Source: JAJISG01 sp964347325 (GTDB lineage Archaea; Thermoplasmatota; Thermoplasmata; RBG-16-68-12; JAJISG01). From it: DNA of 30,141 nt. The notes beneath the pieces are model-generated. The model was given only the letters and a program-made list of their open reading frames with translations. It searched no databases and had not been told where the DNA came from. The stretch lies in assembly GCA_964347325.1 (NCBI GenBank), contig CAYFYA010000021.1:1-30141 (forward strand). Direction: 5' to 3'. Made by a program: the position numbers and the translations under genes. Positions 23,380 to 30,141 of the stretch are shown piece after piece. How positions within the stretch are numbered: the first letter of the stretch is position 1; every line of letters starts with the position of its first letter.

Positions 23380-23754
23380 TCAGGTTGTGCCTAGGACAAA
23401 GGGCAGAAAGGCCCATAGGCCGTAGGCGAAGAGAACCATACCTGCGAGAAGTAGCCCAACGCTAATCGCTCGCCTCTTCTTAGGGGATCCGACGTAGTCA
23501 TAGAGGGCCGATCTCATGCCATTTACCCCGTGGAAGACGGCGAAGGCCAGGAGGAGGGTGTCCGTCACACCGAACAGGAGGGACTGGAGCCTGATCTGTA
23601 CGTTAGCAACCGTCAGGACAGACTCGGGGTCCACGTAGTGAAGCCAGATGACGTGAAGGAGTAGGAGGGCTATGAGGAACACACCACTGATTCTCTGCAT
23701 CACCCACAGGAAGAGGGTCCACCTCTGGGGGGCGGGAACGTAGGCTTCAGCCAC
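23380..23754 (-). CDS. sdhD: succinate dehydrogenase membrane anchor subunit (SdhD-like)
   Basis: A 124-residue protein with three membrane helices, roughly residues 11-38, 52-80 and 92-118. His in LLLHVIWLHYV and in FAVFHGVNGMRSALYDY match the heme-b and quinone-site region of SdhC/SdhD proteins; the FHGxNGxR motif is typical. The open frame extends far upstream inside sdhC, but that part is proline- and arginine-rich shadow. GTG at 23754 overlaps the TAG stop of sdhC by one base and gives a normal length. It forms the membrane part of complex II with sdhC. Confidence 0.85.
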   Translation of the reverse strand: MAEAYVPAPQRWTLFLWVMQRISGVFLIALLLLHVIWLHYVDPESVLTVANVQIRLQSLLFGVTDTLLLAFAVFHGVNGMRSALYDYVGSPKKRRAISVGLLLAGMVLFAYGLWAFLPFVLGTT

Positions 23755-24155
23755 TAGATTCCCCCCATGGCCTCGCCTACGACGATCAATAGACCCCAGA
23801 GGGCGACGGCACCCGCCAGGGCCATGAAGCTCCAGAAGATTGCTACCTGTCTCCGGATTCCTATGCCAAGGTCGAAGAGGGTTATTCTCAGGCCGTTCAA
23901 GGCGTGGAGGAGGACTCCGACGAAGATGACCCAGTCCACGAATAGAAAGAGGGGCTGTCGGAACATCGCCATGGTCTCCTCGAAGGTCAGTCCCTGGAAC
24001 CTCGCGAGGGACATGGTGCCGATGTGGATGAAGAGGTAGACGGTGAGCAGGATCCCTGTCACCCTGTGCAGAAGATAAGCCAGGGTCCCAGTCTCCCGCA
24101 GTGACACCTTGACGGTCCTCTTCGCATACTCCCCGAAACCCCGCCGCTCCAGCAT
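23754..24155 (-). CDS. sdhC: succinate dehydrogenase cytochrome b subunit (SdhC-like)
   Basis: A 133-residue membrane protein with three helices, roughly residues 27-50, 68-95 and 102-128. The signature LLHRVTGILL, with the conserved Arg and Ser/Thr region near the quinone, is followed by FIHIG and LLHALNGLRITLFD, whose His can bind heme b. ATG at 24155 has GGAGG five bases ahead. The longer open frame to 24362 is rejected because it overlaps nth and is not hydrophobic. It is first in sdhCDAB, with a TATA box near 24230 and a leader of about 50 bases. Confidence 0.87.
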   Translation of the reverse strand: MLERRGFGEYAKRTVKVSLRETGTLAYLLHRVTGILLTVYLFIHIGTMSLARFQGLTFEETMAMFRQPLFLFVDWVIFVGVLLHALNGLRITLFDLGIGIRRQVAIFWSFMALAGAVALWGLLIVVGEAMGGI

Positions 24156-24212
24156 GCGATTCCTCCGCGGGCCTGGCCAAAGCCCTAGGAGTGGGGCGAT
24201 GGCTAAGCTATC

Positions 24213-24235
24213 AAAAAAACCTTCTGAATATACAC
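24213..24235 (-). promoter_or_regulatory. promoter of sdhCDAB overlapping the T-run after nth
   Basis: On the minus strand, the nth stop at 24240-24238 is followed at once by GTGTATATTC (TATA box, centre near 24230). A run of seven T at 24219-24213 comes next. The T-run can end nth transcripts, as T-runs do in archaea, and lies between the box and the predicted sdhC start near 24204. Confidence 0.55.
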
Positions 24236-24237
24236 TA

Positions 24238-24903
24238 TTACTCGTTCTGGAGGAGCTTGGCGTAGTAGGGGCACAAGCTCCGGACGGGACATACGGGGCA
24301 TTCTGGCTTCCTGGCATGGCACGTCGTCCGACCCAGCTTGATAAGGGACAGGTGGGCCGCACGCCGTCCCTCAGGTGGGACGAGGCCTTCCAGGACGCTC
24401 CTCACATCCTCGTAGTTCCTTCCGGGAGTCAGTTCCCACCTTCGCGCGATTCGCCAGATGTGGGTGTCCACCGGGAAGGTTGGGAAGCCACCCACCATGT
24501 TGAGGAAGACATCGGCCGTCTTGGGTCCAACTCCAGGGAAATCCATCAGTACTGCCCTCGCCTCCTCCAGGGGCAGTCGAAGGACTTCAGTTGGATCGCC
24601 GTCGTACTCGGTCAGGATTCGCATTGCGACCTCCTTGATCCTGGGTGCTTTCATCCGATGCAGACCGGCAGGTCGCAGGGCCTCCTCCAGATCCCCTACG
24701 TCTGCCCTAGCAACTGCCTCCGCGGAGATGCCAACCGAGTTCCGGAGCCCCCGGAGGGCCTGACGCTCATTGGCCACGGATGTGTTTTGGGAGATGATGA
24801 TCGCCACCAGGACCTCGAAGGAGTCCATATCGGCCGACCAGTGATCGGGCGGGAACTCCTCGAGCACCGTCTGCAGCACTTGACGAAAGGTGGTCTCATC
24901 CAT
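24238..24903 (-). CDS. nth: endonuclease III (DNA N-glycosylase/AP lyase)
   Basis: Removes oxidised pyrimidines and cuts the abasic site in base excision repair. The 221 residues contain IIISQNTSV, the helix-hairpin-helix LMDFPGVGPKTADVFLN with catalytic Lys128, catalytic Asp146 in FPVDTHIWR, and the 4Fe-4S loop with Cys spaced 6-2-5 (CHARKPECPVCPVRSLC). Length is normal. ATG at 24903 lies in a 64-base gap after the second sdhA, with GATATCGATA upstream as a possible weak box. It separates the two halves of the sdh locus and has no visible functional tie to them. Confidence 0.95.
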   Translation of the reverse strand: MDETTFRQVLQTVLEEFPPDHWSADMDSFEVLVAIIISQNTSVANERQALRGLRNSVGISAEAVARADVGDLEEALRPAGLHRMKAPRIKEVAMRILTEYDGDPTEVLRLPLEEARAVLMDFPGVGPKTADVFLNMVGGFPTFPVDTHIWRIARRWELTPGRNYEDVRSVLEGLVPPEGRRAAHLSLIKLGRTTCHARKPECPVCPVRSLCPYYAKLLQNE

Positions 24904-24967
24904 GGATGTGTCTCTCCGGCTAGAGCGAGGTGTATCGATATCCTCGGCTGCAATGCGGTGCGGGAGC

Positions 24968-26668
24968 CTAGTATTTCCTCTCTTCCGGGGGATATCGATC
25001 GATGACGACGTCCTTGTAGTCCAGCCTCAGCCTGCCATTCTCCCGCCAGGCAAGGGTGTGTTTGAGCCAGTTCTCATCATCGCGCTTCGGGTAATCCGTC
25101 CGGAAGTGTGCTCCCCTGCTTTCCCGCCGGGCCTCTGCTCCCACGGCGATCACCTCGGAGAAGTTCAGGAGGTTCCTTGTCTCTAGTGCCGCGATGACCT
25201 CGGTGTTGAAGGTTCGCCCCCTGTCCTGGATGCCGATGTTCGCGAACCTCTCTCTGAGTGCACGAATCTTTTCGATGCACTCCCGGAGGCCCTCTTGGTT
25301 CCTGAAGATGCCGCACAGGTCTGTCATGGTCTCCTGGAGCTCCACCCGAATCAACGGGGCAGACTCCTTCCCGCCGGATGCGATTAAGTCGTCGAGGTCT
25401 TCTCTCACCGCTCTTGGCAGGTCCTCAGGGAAGGGAATCTTGTCGGCCTTGGCTGCGTACTGAGCGGCCGCGATGCCGGCCCGCTTCCCGAAGGTCACGG
25501 CCTCAAGGAGGGAGTTGGTGCCTAGCCGGTTGGCCCCGTGAACAGAGACGCAGGCACACTCACCCGCAGCGAAGAGGCCCGGAACGGGCTTTCTGTCGGG
25601 ACCCAGGATCGCCTGGCCGTGCACGTCGGTGGGGATACCTCCCATGGAGTAGTGGGCCGTCGGTTGGATCGGAATGGGTTCCGCCACCGGGTCCACGCCC
25701 ACGAAACTCATGACGAGGTCGCGAATCTGAGGCAGCCGTTCCTGAACCTTTTCCTTTCCCAGATGGCGTATGTCGAGGTAGACGAATCCCTCCCCACCGA
25801 TTCCACGCCCCTCGTTGATCTCGGTCTGGATGGCCCGAGAGATCACGTCCCTAGGCCCCAGCTCCATCTTCTCCTTAGCGTAGTTCTCCATGAAGCGTTT
25901 TCCACGGTCGTTGATTAGATACCCGCCCTCTCCGCGGGCACCCTCCGTCACCAGGATTCCCTGCTGGTAGAGGCCGGTGGGGTGGAACTGGACGAACTCC
26001 ATGTCCTCGATCTGTAGCCCCTCCCCAAGCACCATTCCCAGGCCGTCCCCCGTATTGGCGTAGGCGTTGGAGGTGATCTTGTACGCCCTTCCATAGCCCC
26101 CCGTGGCGAAGACTACGGCCTTCGCGCCGAAGACCTCGACATCGCCAGAAACGACGTCCAAGGCGACGACTCCCGCACAAGCTCCGTCCCTCATGGCGAG
26201 GGCCAGCGCGTAGTACTCCTCGTAGAAGGTCACGCCCGCCGTCAGGCTCTGCTCGTAGACTGTGTGAAGAACCGTGTGACCGGTCCAGTCGGCTGCGTAG
26301 CACGCGCGTGGCCTGGAGTGTCCGCCGAAGGGCCGTTGGGCGATCTTCCCCTCCTCAGTCCTGCTGAATACGACCCCCATGTGCTCAAGCTCGTAGATGT
26401 TGTCGTGAGCCTCGTTGACCAGAATCCCGGCGGCGTCCTGGTCGCACAGGTAGTCGCTTCCTTTGACGGTGTCGTAGAGGTGCATGTCGAAGGAGTCGTC
26501 GCTGGCGTTCCCGAGGCTGGCGGCGATCCCTCCCTGGGCAGCCCCCGTGTGGGACCTCAGCGGGTGGAGCTTGGAGACGACGGCGGTATCTACCCTGCGT
26601 CCCGCCTCTATGGCAGCCCGGAGCCCGGCCAGGCCCCCACCAACGATGACCACATCGTGTTCCTTCAT
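24968..26668 (-). CDS. sdhA: succinate dehydrogenase/fumarate reductase flavoprotein subunit (second copy)
   Basis: A second, 566-residue flavoprotein with all core motifs: VVIVGGGLAGLRAA, His40 in LRSHTGAAQGGIAASLGN at the covalent-FAD position, PFGGHSRPRACYAAD, FHPTGLYQQGILVTEGARGEGG and HGANRLGTNSLLEAVTFGKRAG. The tail has ESRGAHFRTDYPKRDDENW. It is close to the classic bacterial and mitochondrial SdhA type, more so than the first copy, in the AAQGGI and HPTGLY segments. It follows the second sdhB by 28 bases with an AGGAGG-like site, so the order is B-A and no anchor genes are attached. It may use the SdhCD encoded downstream or work as a soluble or different complex. Confidence 0.93.
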   Translation of the reverse strand: MKEHDVVIVGGGLAGLRAAIEAGRRVDTAVVSKLHPLRSHTGAAQGGIAASLGNASDDSFDMHLYDTVKGSDYLCDQDAAGILVNEAHDNIYELEHMGVVFSRTEEGKIAQRPFGGHSRPRACYAADWTGHTVLHTVYEQSLTAGVTFYEEYYALALAMRDGACAGVVALDVVSGDVEVFGAKAVVFATGGYGRAYKITSNAYANTGDGLGMVLGEGLQIEDMEFVQFHPTGLYQQGILVTEGARGEGGYLINDRGKRFMENYAKEKMELGPRDVISRAIQTEINEGRGIGGEGFVYLDIRHLGKEKVQERLPQIRDLVMSFVGVDPVAEPIPIQPTAHYSMGGIPTDVHGQAILGPDRKPVPGLFAAGECACVSVHGANRLGTNSLLEAVTFGKRAGIAAAQYAAKADKIPFPEDLPRAVREDLDDLIASGGKESAPLIRVELQETMTDLCGIFRNQEGLRECIEKIRALRERFANIGIQDRGRTFNTEVIAALETRNLLNFSEVIAVGAEARRESRGAHFRTDYPKRDDENWLKHTLAWRENGRLRLDYKDVVIDRYPPEERKY

Positions 26669-26696
26669 GACGTCTACTCCTTGTCCTCCTAGGTCT

Positions 26697-27407
26697 TCAA
26701 CCCCTCCTGAAGAGTCCCGAGAGCGATTGGCGCACAGCGGCCCTTCTCAGGTTCTCGATAGCATCTGTCGGGTTGATGTACTTGGGACAGGAGTCGACGC
26801 ACCTGAAGATGGTGTGACAACGCCACACGCCGAACTCGTTGTTGACCATTCCGAGCCTCTCCTCCCTCGCGGTGTCCCTGTTGTCCGCCACGAACCTCCA
26901 GACCTTCAGCAGGGCCGCTGGGCCCAGATACCTCTCATCGGTCCAGAGGACCGGGCAGGAGGAGCTGCAAGCACCGCACATGATGCACTGCGCCGGCTCG
27001 TCCAGGGGCTTCCTGTTCTCCGGGGACTGTATCCACTCTTGCCTCGGCGGTGACGCCCCCATGAGGTACGGCTTGATGGACCTGTACTGCCTCCAGAAGA
27101 GGTCCATGTCGACCACGAGGTCCTTAACCACGCGGTAACCGACGAGGGGCTCGACCCTGACCAACTTGCCGAGGTCACCGACCTGGGTCTTGCAGGCCAG
27201 TCTGTTGGCATCGTTGATGGTCATGGCGCAGGAGCCACAGATGGCACTCCTGCAGGAGCACCTGAACGCCAGGGAACCGTCGATCTCATGCTTCACACTA
27301 AAGAGACAGTCCAGGACCGTGGCACCCCGAGGCAACTCCACTTCGTAGTCCACGAAGCGTGGGCGGCCGTCTCCCGGGGCGTACCTGAATACTCTCAGCA
27401 AGGTCAA
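26697..27407 (-). CDS. sdhB: succinate dehydrogenase iron-sulfur subunit (second copy)
   Basis: A 236-residue Fe-S subunit with the 2Fe-2S ligands in CSCRSAICGSCAMTINDANRLAC, the 4Fe-4S motif CIMCGACSSSCP, and WRCHTIFRCVDSCPKYINP for the third cluster. It is plainly paralogous to the copy at 20963: blocks such as the WTDERY segment and the cluster regions are near-identical, while the N- and C-termini differ. TTG at 27407 has GGAGG six bases ahead and is the likely start. Transcription probably starts from TTTAATA near 27449-27455 or the palindromic TATA at 27469-27480. Confidence 0.93.
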   Translation of the reverse strand: MTLLRVFRYAPGDGRPRFVDYEVELPRGATVLDCLFSVKHEIDGSLAFRCSCRSAICGSCAMTINDANRLACKTQVGDLGKLVRVEPLVGYRVVKDLVVDMDLFWRQYRSIKPYLMGASPPRQEWIQSPENRKPLDEPAQCIMCGACSSSCPVLWTDERYLGPAALLKVWRFVADNRDTAREERLGMVNNEFGVWRCHTIFRCVDSCPKYINPTDAIENLRRAAVRQSLSGLFRRG

Positions 27408-27512
27408 GACAGGCCTCCTGACCTAAGGGCAGCAAGGCGGGGTGCGTCTATTAAACTCTATCATCCGACTCTATATAGAGGACTGTTCACGGCCGTCGGT
27501 TGGGAATGGTCT
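27408..27512 (-). promoter_or_regulatory. promoter region of the second sdhBA pair
   Basis: This gap after proline dehydrogenase contains the perfect 12-base palindrome CTCTATATAGAG at 27469-27480 and GTTTAATAGA further down (minus strand, 27456-27447). Either could be the TATA box; the first gives a leader of about 40 bases, the second about 20. The GGAGG site of sdhB sits at the end of the region. Confidence 0.5.
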
Positions 27513-28355
27513 CTAACCGCTCGCCAGGAAGGACTTCCACATAGTCAGGATGTTACCAGGTCTCTCACTGAGACGGCGGCCGAAGTACGGGAGCCACCTT
27601 GGCCCGTAGGGTATGTACTCCAGCACACGGTGGTTGGCCGATAGCAGGTCCGCCTTGAGCCCGTCCCTGACCCCCAGGAGCATCTGGAACTCGAGGTTCC
27701 GGCCATACTCCTCCTGGAGGGCAAGGCCCTGGCCGATCAGGCGGTCGTCGTGAGTAGCCAGTGCGAATCGATCTCCCTCCTGAAAGAGGAGGCGCATCAG
27801 ACGCAGGTAGCTGGCGTCCACGTCCCGCTTCTTCCGAAACGAAATGAACGGTGTCTCTCTGTAGGCCCCCTTGCAGAGCCGGACTATGCCCCCCTCGGTC
27901 AACAGGCTCCTCAGGTCCTCCTCGCTCCTCTTCAGGTTGGCCTGCAGGGCGAGACCGGTTTCGGGGTGGTCTTGGAGGCTCTCTCGGTAGATCCGCAGGG
28001 TGGCCGACGTGTACTCCGAGCCCTCCATGTCGAGCCAAAGGAAGAGGCCCAGCTCCCTGCAGCGGTCCCTTAAGGTACCCAACCACTTCCTGCAACAGTC
28101 CTCCCCGATGGTGAGGCCCAGTTGCGTTGGCTTGACGGAGATGCAGGCGTCCAGGCCAAGGGTTGCGATCCAATCCAGGATGGAGATGTACTCCGCCGCC
28201 GCGGCCTCCACGTCTCCCTCCTTCACGTAGTGCTCCCCAAGGTTGTTTATGATGGCTCCGATCCCACCGGCGTTGCTCTCCTCGGATCTCCTGATGGCGT
28301 CGTGCAGTTCAGACCCGGCGACCCACTGGCGGGCGAAGGGGAGGAAAAGCTGCAC
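27513..28355 (-). CDS. putA: proline dehydrogenase
   Basis: FAD enzyme that oxidises L-proline to pyrroline-5-carboxylate and gives electrons to quinone. The 280 residues form the monofunctional ProDH barrel: RQWVAGSELHDAI, SVKPTQLGL, LDMEGSEYTSATL, ALQANLKRSEEDL, VRLCKGAYRE, FALATHDDRLI, EFQMLLGVRDGL and YIPYGPRWLPYFGRRLSERP. The last holds the paired Arg that bind proline. The aldehyde dehydrogenase domain of bifunctional PutA is absent. The GTG at 28355 is the first start codon in frame. The frame upstream to 28412 is open and looks coding-like (SLFFGKDIRPD) but has no ATG, GTG or TTG, so the N-terminus is uncertain. Confidence 0.92.
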   Translation of the reverse strand: MQLFLPFARQWVAGSELHDAIRRSEESNAGGIGAIINNLGEHYVKEGDVEAAAAEYISILDWIATLGLDACISVKPTQLGLTIGEDCCRKWLGTLRDRCRELGLFLWLDMEGSEYTSATLRIYRESLQDHPETGLALQANLKRSEEDLRSLLTEGGIVRLCKGAYRETPFISFRKKRDVDASYLRLMRLLFQEGDRFALATHDDRLIGQGLALQEEYGRNLEFQMLLGVRDGLKADLLSANHRVLEYIPYGPRWLPYFGRRLSERPGNILTMWKSFLASG

Positions 28356-28408
28356 GTCCGGCCTGATATCCTTGCCAAAGAAGAGGCTTTCTGAAAGCCA
28401 ATGGGGAG

Positions 28409-28420
28409 GATTCTAATAGG
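28409..28420. promoter_or_regulatory. A/T box between proline dehydrogenase and the HExxH gene
   Basis: GATTCTAATAGG on the plus strand is centred about 30 bases before the ATG at 28446. In the other direction CCTATTAG would start transcription near 28390, 35 bases before the GTG of proline dehydrogenase. A second box-like stretch, GCTATTACAG, lies at 28432-28441. Confidence 0.4.
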
Positions 28421-28445
28421 GCGGCAAGGATGCTATTACAGTTGT

Positions 28446-28940
28446 ATGAGCTACGCTGATGCGCTGAAGAGAGCGAAGGGCCTTTCCGGGATCTTCGAGG
28501 TTGTCAAGCGGGTCGTCCAGGAGAACCTGGGGCTCCTACGGGCAGGGCTCATGCTGGGGCTTGCAGACCTGGGCAACCACCCTGCCGGCTTCGTCGGTGC
28601 TTTCTACCCCGTGGCTTCCAACGTCATCGTGATGAACAAGGTGCCTCTGAAGCGCATCCGGGACACGAACCCGGACCTCTACAGGCCCTACGCCTTCAAC
28701 ATCCTGCTCCACGAGTACCTTCACACCCTGGGCTACCTGGACGAGAGGACTGTGCGTCGGAACGTGCTGGAGCTTAGCCGGAAGGCCTTCGGCGAGGAGC
28801 ACCTGGCGACCCAGATCGCCCGGGACTACTCCACCTTCTTCCCCAACCTGGTGTATCCTGACGTGGCGTGGCAGCCGGAGAAACTCTCCCTGGAGCTGGT
28901 CCGGGATTTCGACCGGTCCAACGCCCAGTACATTGGCTGA
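28446..28940 (+). CDS. HExxH zinc-metalloprotease-like protein
   Basis: A 164-residue protein whose central motif is HEYLHTLGYLDE, residues 89-100. His89, Glu90 and His93 match the zinc-protease HExxH; Gly96 and Asp99/Glu100 recall the extended HExxHxxG-x-x-(D/E/H) of metzincin-like folds. The N-terminal part has an amphipathic region and GFVGAFYPVASNVIVMNKVPL, which may be the edge strand that binds substrate in such folds. There is no signal peptide or clear membrane helix, so it is probably cytoplasmic. No family name is recognised, and no protease activity can be claimed from the motif alone. ATG at 28446 is preferred over 28401 because the likely TATA box lies between them. Confidence 0.72.
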   Translation: MSYADALKRAKGLSGIFEVVKRVVQENLGLLRAGLMLGLADLGNHPAGFVGAFYPVASNVIVMNKVPLKRIRDTNPDLYRPYAFNILLHEYLHTLGYLDERTVRRNVLELSRKAFGEEHLATQIARDYSTFFPNLVYPDVAWQPEKLSLELVRDFDRSNAQYIG

Positions 28941-28941
28941 C

Positions 28942-28959
28942 CCTCTGAGGCACCAGAGG
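28942..28959 (+). terminator. possible stem-loop after the HExxH gene
   Basis: CCTCTG and CAGAGG form a 6-base stem with a 6-base loop, starting two bases after the TGA stop. There is no T-run, so termination by this element is only a suggestion. Confidence 0.3.
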
Positions 28960-29340
28960 CGATGGGCAGCGTGACCGGCTAGTATCCGACGTTGTCAGAC
29001 ATCTCAGAAATGGGGTGTCTGAACCAGTGCTATAGCTCGCACTCGAATACTGGCGCAACAAGCCAACGTCTCTCTGACTAAGTCCAGAACCCAGAGAGAG
29101 GGGTATATGTGGTTGGCCAGGGCCGGCTCCCTAGGAGTGAATTTGAACGTCGAACCGGATTGGATTGTCAGCAGTGCGAATGACGATCCTCGTGTGCTTG
29201 ACGCGGTCGAAAACCCTTTTCTACGACATCCGCGTGCTTGATGGGGAAGCCGCGTCCCGGCGGTCCGAGCGTATGACAAGTCCGAGAGGGGCCCGCACGC
29301 CCCGGACAAATCCGGGAAATAGACGACGGGGAGGAATGAA
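28960..29340 (+). promoter_or_regulatory. long upstream region and probable structured leader of katG
   Basis: Nearly 400 bases without a convincing gene. From left to right it holds TCAGACA/TGTCTGA arms near 28995-29022. An 8-base inverted repeat, TCTCTCTG at 29069-29076 and CAGAGAGA at 29092-29099, abuts GGTATATG, a TATA box at 29102-29109. A bulged hairpin follows at 29280-29307 (GTCC, GGGGC, loop, GCCCC, GGAC). The katG ribosome site GGAGG is at 29330-29334. If the box at 29102 is real, the leader is about 210 bases, unusual beside the leaderless genes of this window. Confidence 0.5.
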
Positions 29341-30141
29341 ATGGCACCGGTCGATGTAGACCAGCAGGGGTCGAAGGAGAACGTGAACGTAGAGATGAAG
29401 AAGAACGTGGACAAGTCCCCGGTCGTGCACGGAGCGACGAGGATCGGAATGCGGTCGAACAGGGATTGGTGGCCGAATCAGCTGAACCTCGGGATTCTTC
29501 GACAGAACTCGTCCCTGTCCAATCCGATGGGCGAGGCCTTCCACTACGCCGAAGAGTTCAAGAAGCTCGACTTCAAAGCGCTGAAGAAGGACCTCCACGC
29601 GCTGATGACGGACAGCCAGGACTGGTGGCCTGCGGACTTCGGCCACTACGGGGGACTCTTCATCCGTATGGCGTGGCACGCAGCGGGCACCTACCGCGTC
29701 GGCGACGGCAGAGGCGGCGCCGGCACCGGCCAGCAGCGATTCCCGCCGCTCAACTCTTGGCCGGACAACGCGAATCTCGACAAGGCACGCCGGCTGCTTT
29801 GGCCGATCAAGCAGAAATACGGCAGAAAGATCTCCTGGGCCGACCTGATGATCCTCGCCGGCAATGTCGCGCTCGAGTCGATGGGCTTCAAGACATTCGG
29901 CTTCGGCGGCGGGCGCCCCGATGTCTGGGAGCCGGATGAGACCGTGGATTGGGGCCCCGAGACGGAGTGGCTCGCCAACGAACGCCACGAGAGGGACGGG
30001 ACCTTGCAGGGCCCCTTAGCCGCCGACCACATGGGCCTCATCTACGTCAACCCTGAAGGCCCCGACGGCAACCCCGATCCCGTCGAGGCCGCGGCGTTCA
30101 TCCGCCAGACCTTCAAGCGCATGGCCATGAACGACGAGGAA
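29341..30141 (+). CDS. katG: catalase-peroxidase, partial
   Basis: Heme enzyme that destroys hydrogen peroxide. The visible 267 residues cover the N-terminal part of the catalytic domain. They include DWWPNQLNLGILRQ and the distal site FIRMAWHAAGTYRVGDGRGG with catalytic Arg, Trp and His, then LNSWPDN, FGFGGGRPDVWEP and MGLIYVNPEGP. The Trp next to the distal His and the Tyr of LIYVNPEG are two members of the Met-Tyr-Trp adduct needed for catalase activity; the Met lies beyond the edge. ATG at 29341 has GGAGG six bases ahead; ATG at 29395 is also in frame. Archaeal KatGs are generally thought to come from bacteria, and the strong Shine-Dalgarno and long leader fit an acquired gene. Confidence 0.95.
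   Translation, partial: MAPVDVDQQGSKENVNVEMKKNVDKSPVVHGATRIGMRSNRDWWPNQLNLGILRQNSSLSNPMGEAFHYAEEFKKLDFKALKKDLHALMTDSQDWWPADFGHYGGLFIRMAWHAAGTYRVGDGRGGAGTGQQRFPPLNSWPDNANLDKARRLLWPIKQKYGRKISWADLMILAGNVALESMGFKTFGFGGGRPDVWEPDETVDWGPETEWLANERHERDGTLQGPLAADHMGLIYVNPEGPDGNPDPVEAAAFIRQTFKRMAMNDEE

Noticed and set aside
24156..24362. Longer N-terminus for sdhC
   Set aside because: The extension lies inside nth, is not hydrophobic and is preceded by no signal; ATG 24155 has GGAGG at the right distance.
29020..29160. Possible tRNA near TCGAA-containing segments
   Set aside because: No acceptor stem, anticodon arm or proper T-arm could be assembled around them.
29165..29359. 64-codon frame in the katG leader
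   Set aside because: It begins at TTG, has no ribosome site, ends past the katG ATG and is Arg/Thr-rich without motif.

Overview
The window is a dense stretch of an archaeal chromosome, about 60% GC by eye. CDP-archaeol synthase, glycerol-1-phosphate dehydrogenase, SepF, an XPD-type helicase, UPF0179, a DUF61-like protein, a DUF123 protein and an archaeal PUA protein together make an archaeal host secure. The overall set, with a B12-dependent ribonucleotide reductase, a heme-type complex II and a protein recalling DUF6015, suggests a high-GC heterotrophic Thermoplasmata-like euryarchaeon; that placement is inference. Many starts are GTG or TTG with an A/T-rich box 25-28 nt upstream, which points to leaderless transcripts for first genes. 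Genes inside operons use Shine-Dalgarno sites or stop/start overlaps.

Layout. (1) 1-1334, minus strand: a compact unit of a tandem-HARP protein, a CYTH-domain protein and a LigD-type 3'-phosphoesterase cut by the left edge. (2) 1363-8822: housekeeping genes: pyrE-carS, XPD helicase, DUF61-like, DUF6015-like, a KaiC-like ATPase, sepF, a PUA protein, egsA and UPF0179. (3) 8858-15682: a small membrane protein, gcvT, class II ribonucleotide reductase, a DUF123 nuclease-like protein, a D-2-hydroxyacid dehydrogenase and glutamate dehydrogenase. (4) 15679-28355: a respiratory and TCA block with a membrane Fe-S/cytochrome b oxidoreductase of the ETF:menaquinone type, divergent etfBA, NADP-type isocitrate dehydrogenase, sdhCDAB, endonuclease III, a second sdhB-sdhA pair and proline dehydrogenase. 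(5) 28446-30141: an HExxH zinc-protease-like protein, a 400-base non-coding stretch with inverted repeats, and the 5' part of katG, which runs off the right edge.

Working together. Proline dehydrogenase, glutamate dehydrogenase, ETF with its membrane oxidoreductase, isocitrate dehydrogenase and two succinate dehydrogenase catalytic pairs describe a cell that oxidises amino acids, and probably acyl-CoAs, and feeds electrons to a quinone pool. The observations most worth following are the HARP-CYTH-phosphoesterase operon, the palindromic TATA boxes that appear to serve two divergent leaderless genes, the two SdhAB pairs with one SdhCD anchor, and the structured leader of katG. No CRISPR array, insertion sequence, tRNA or rRNA was recognised.
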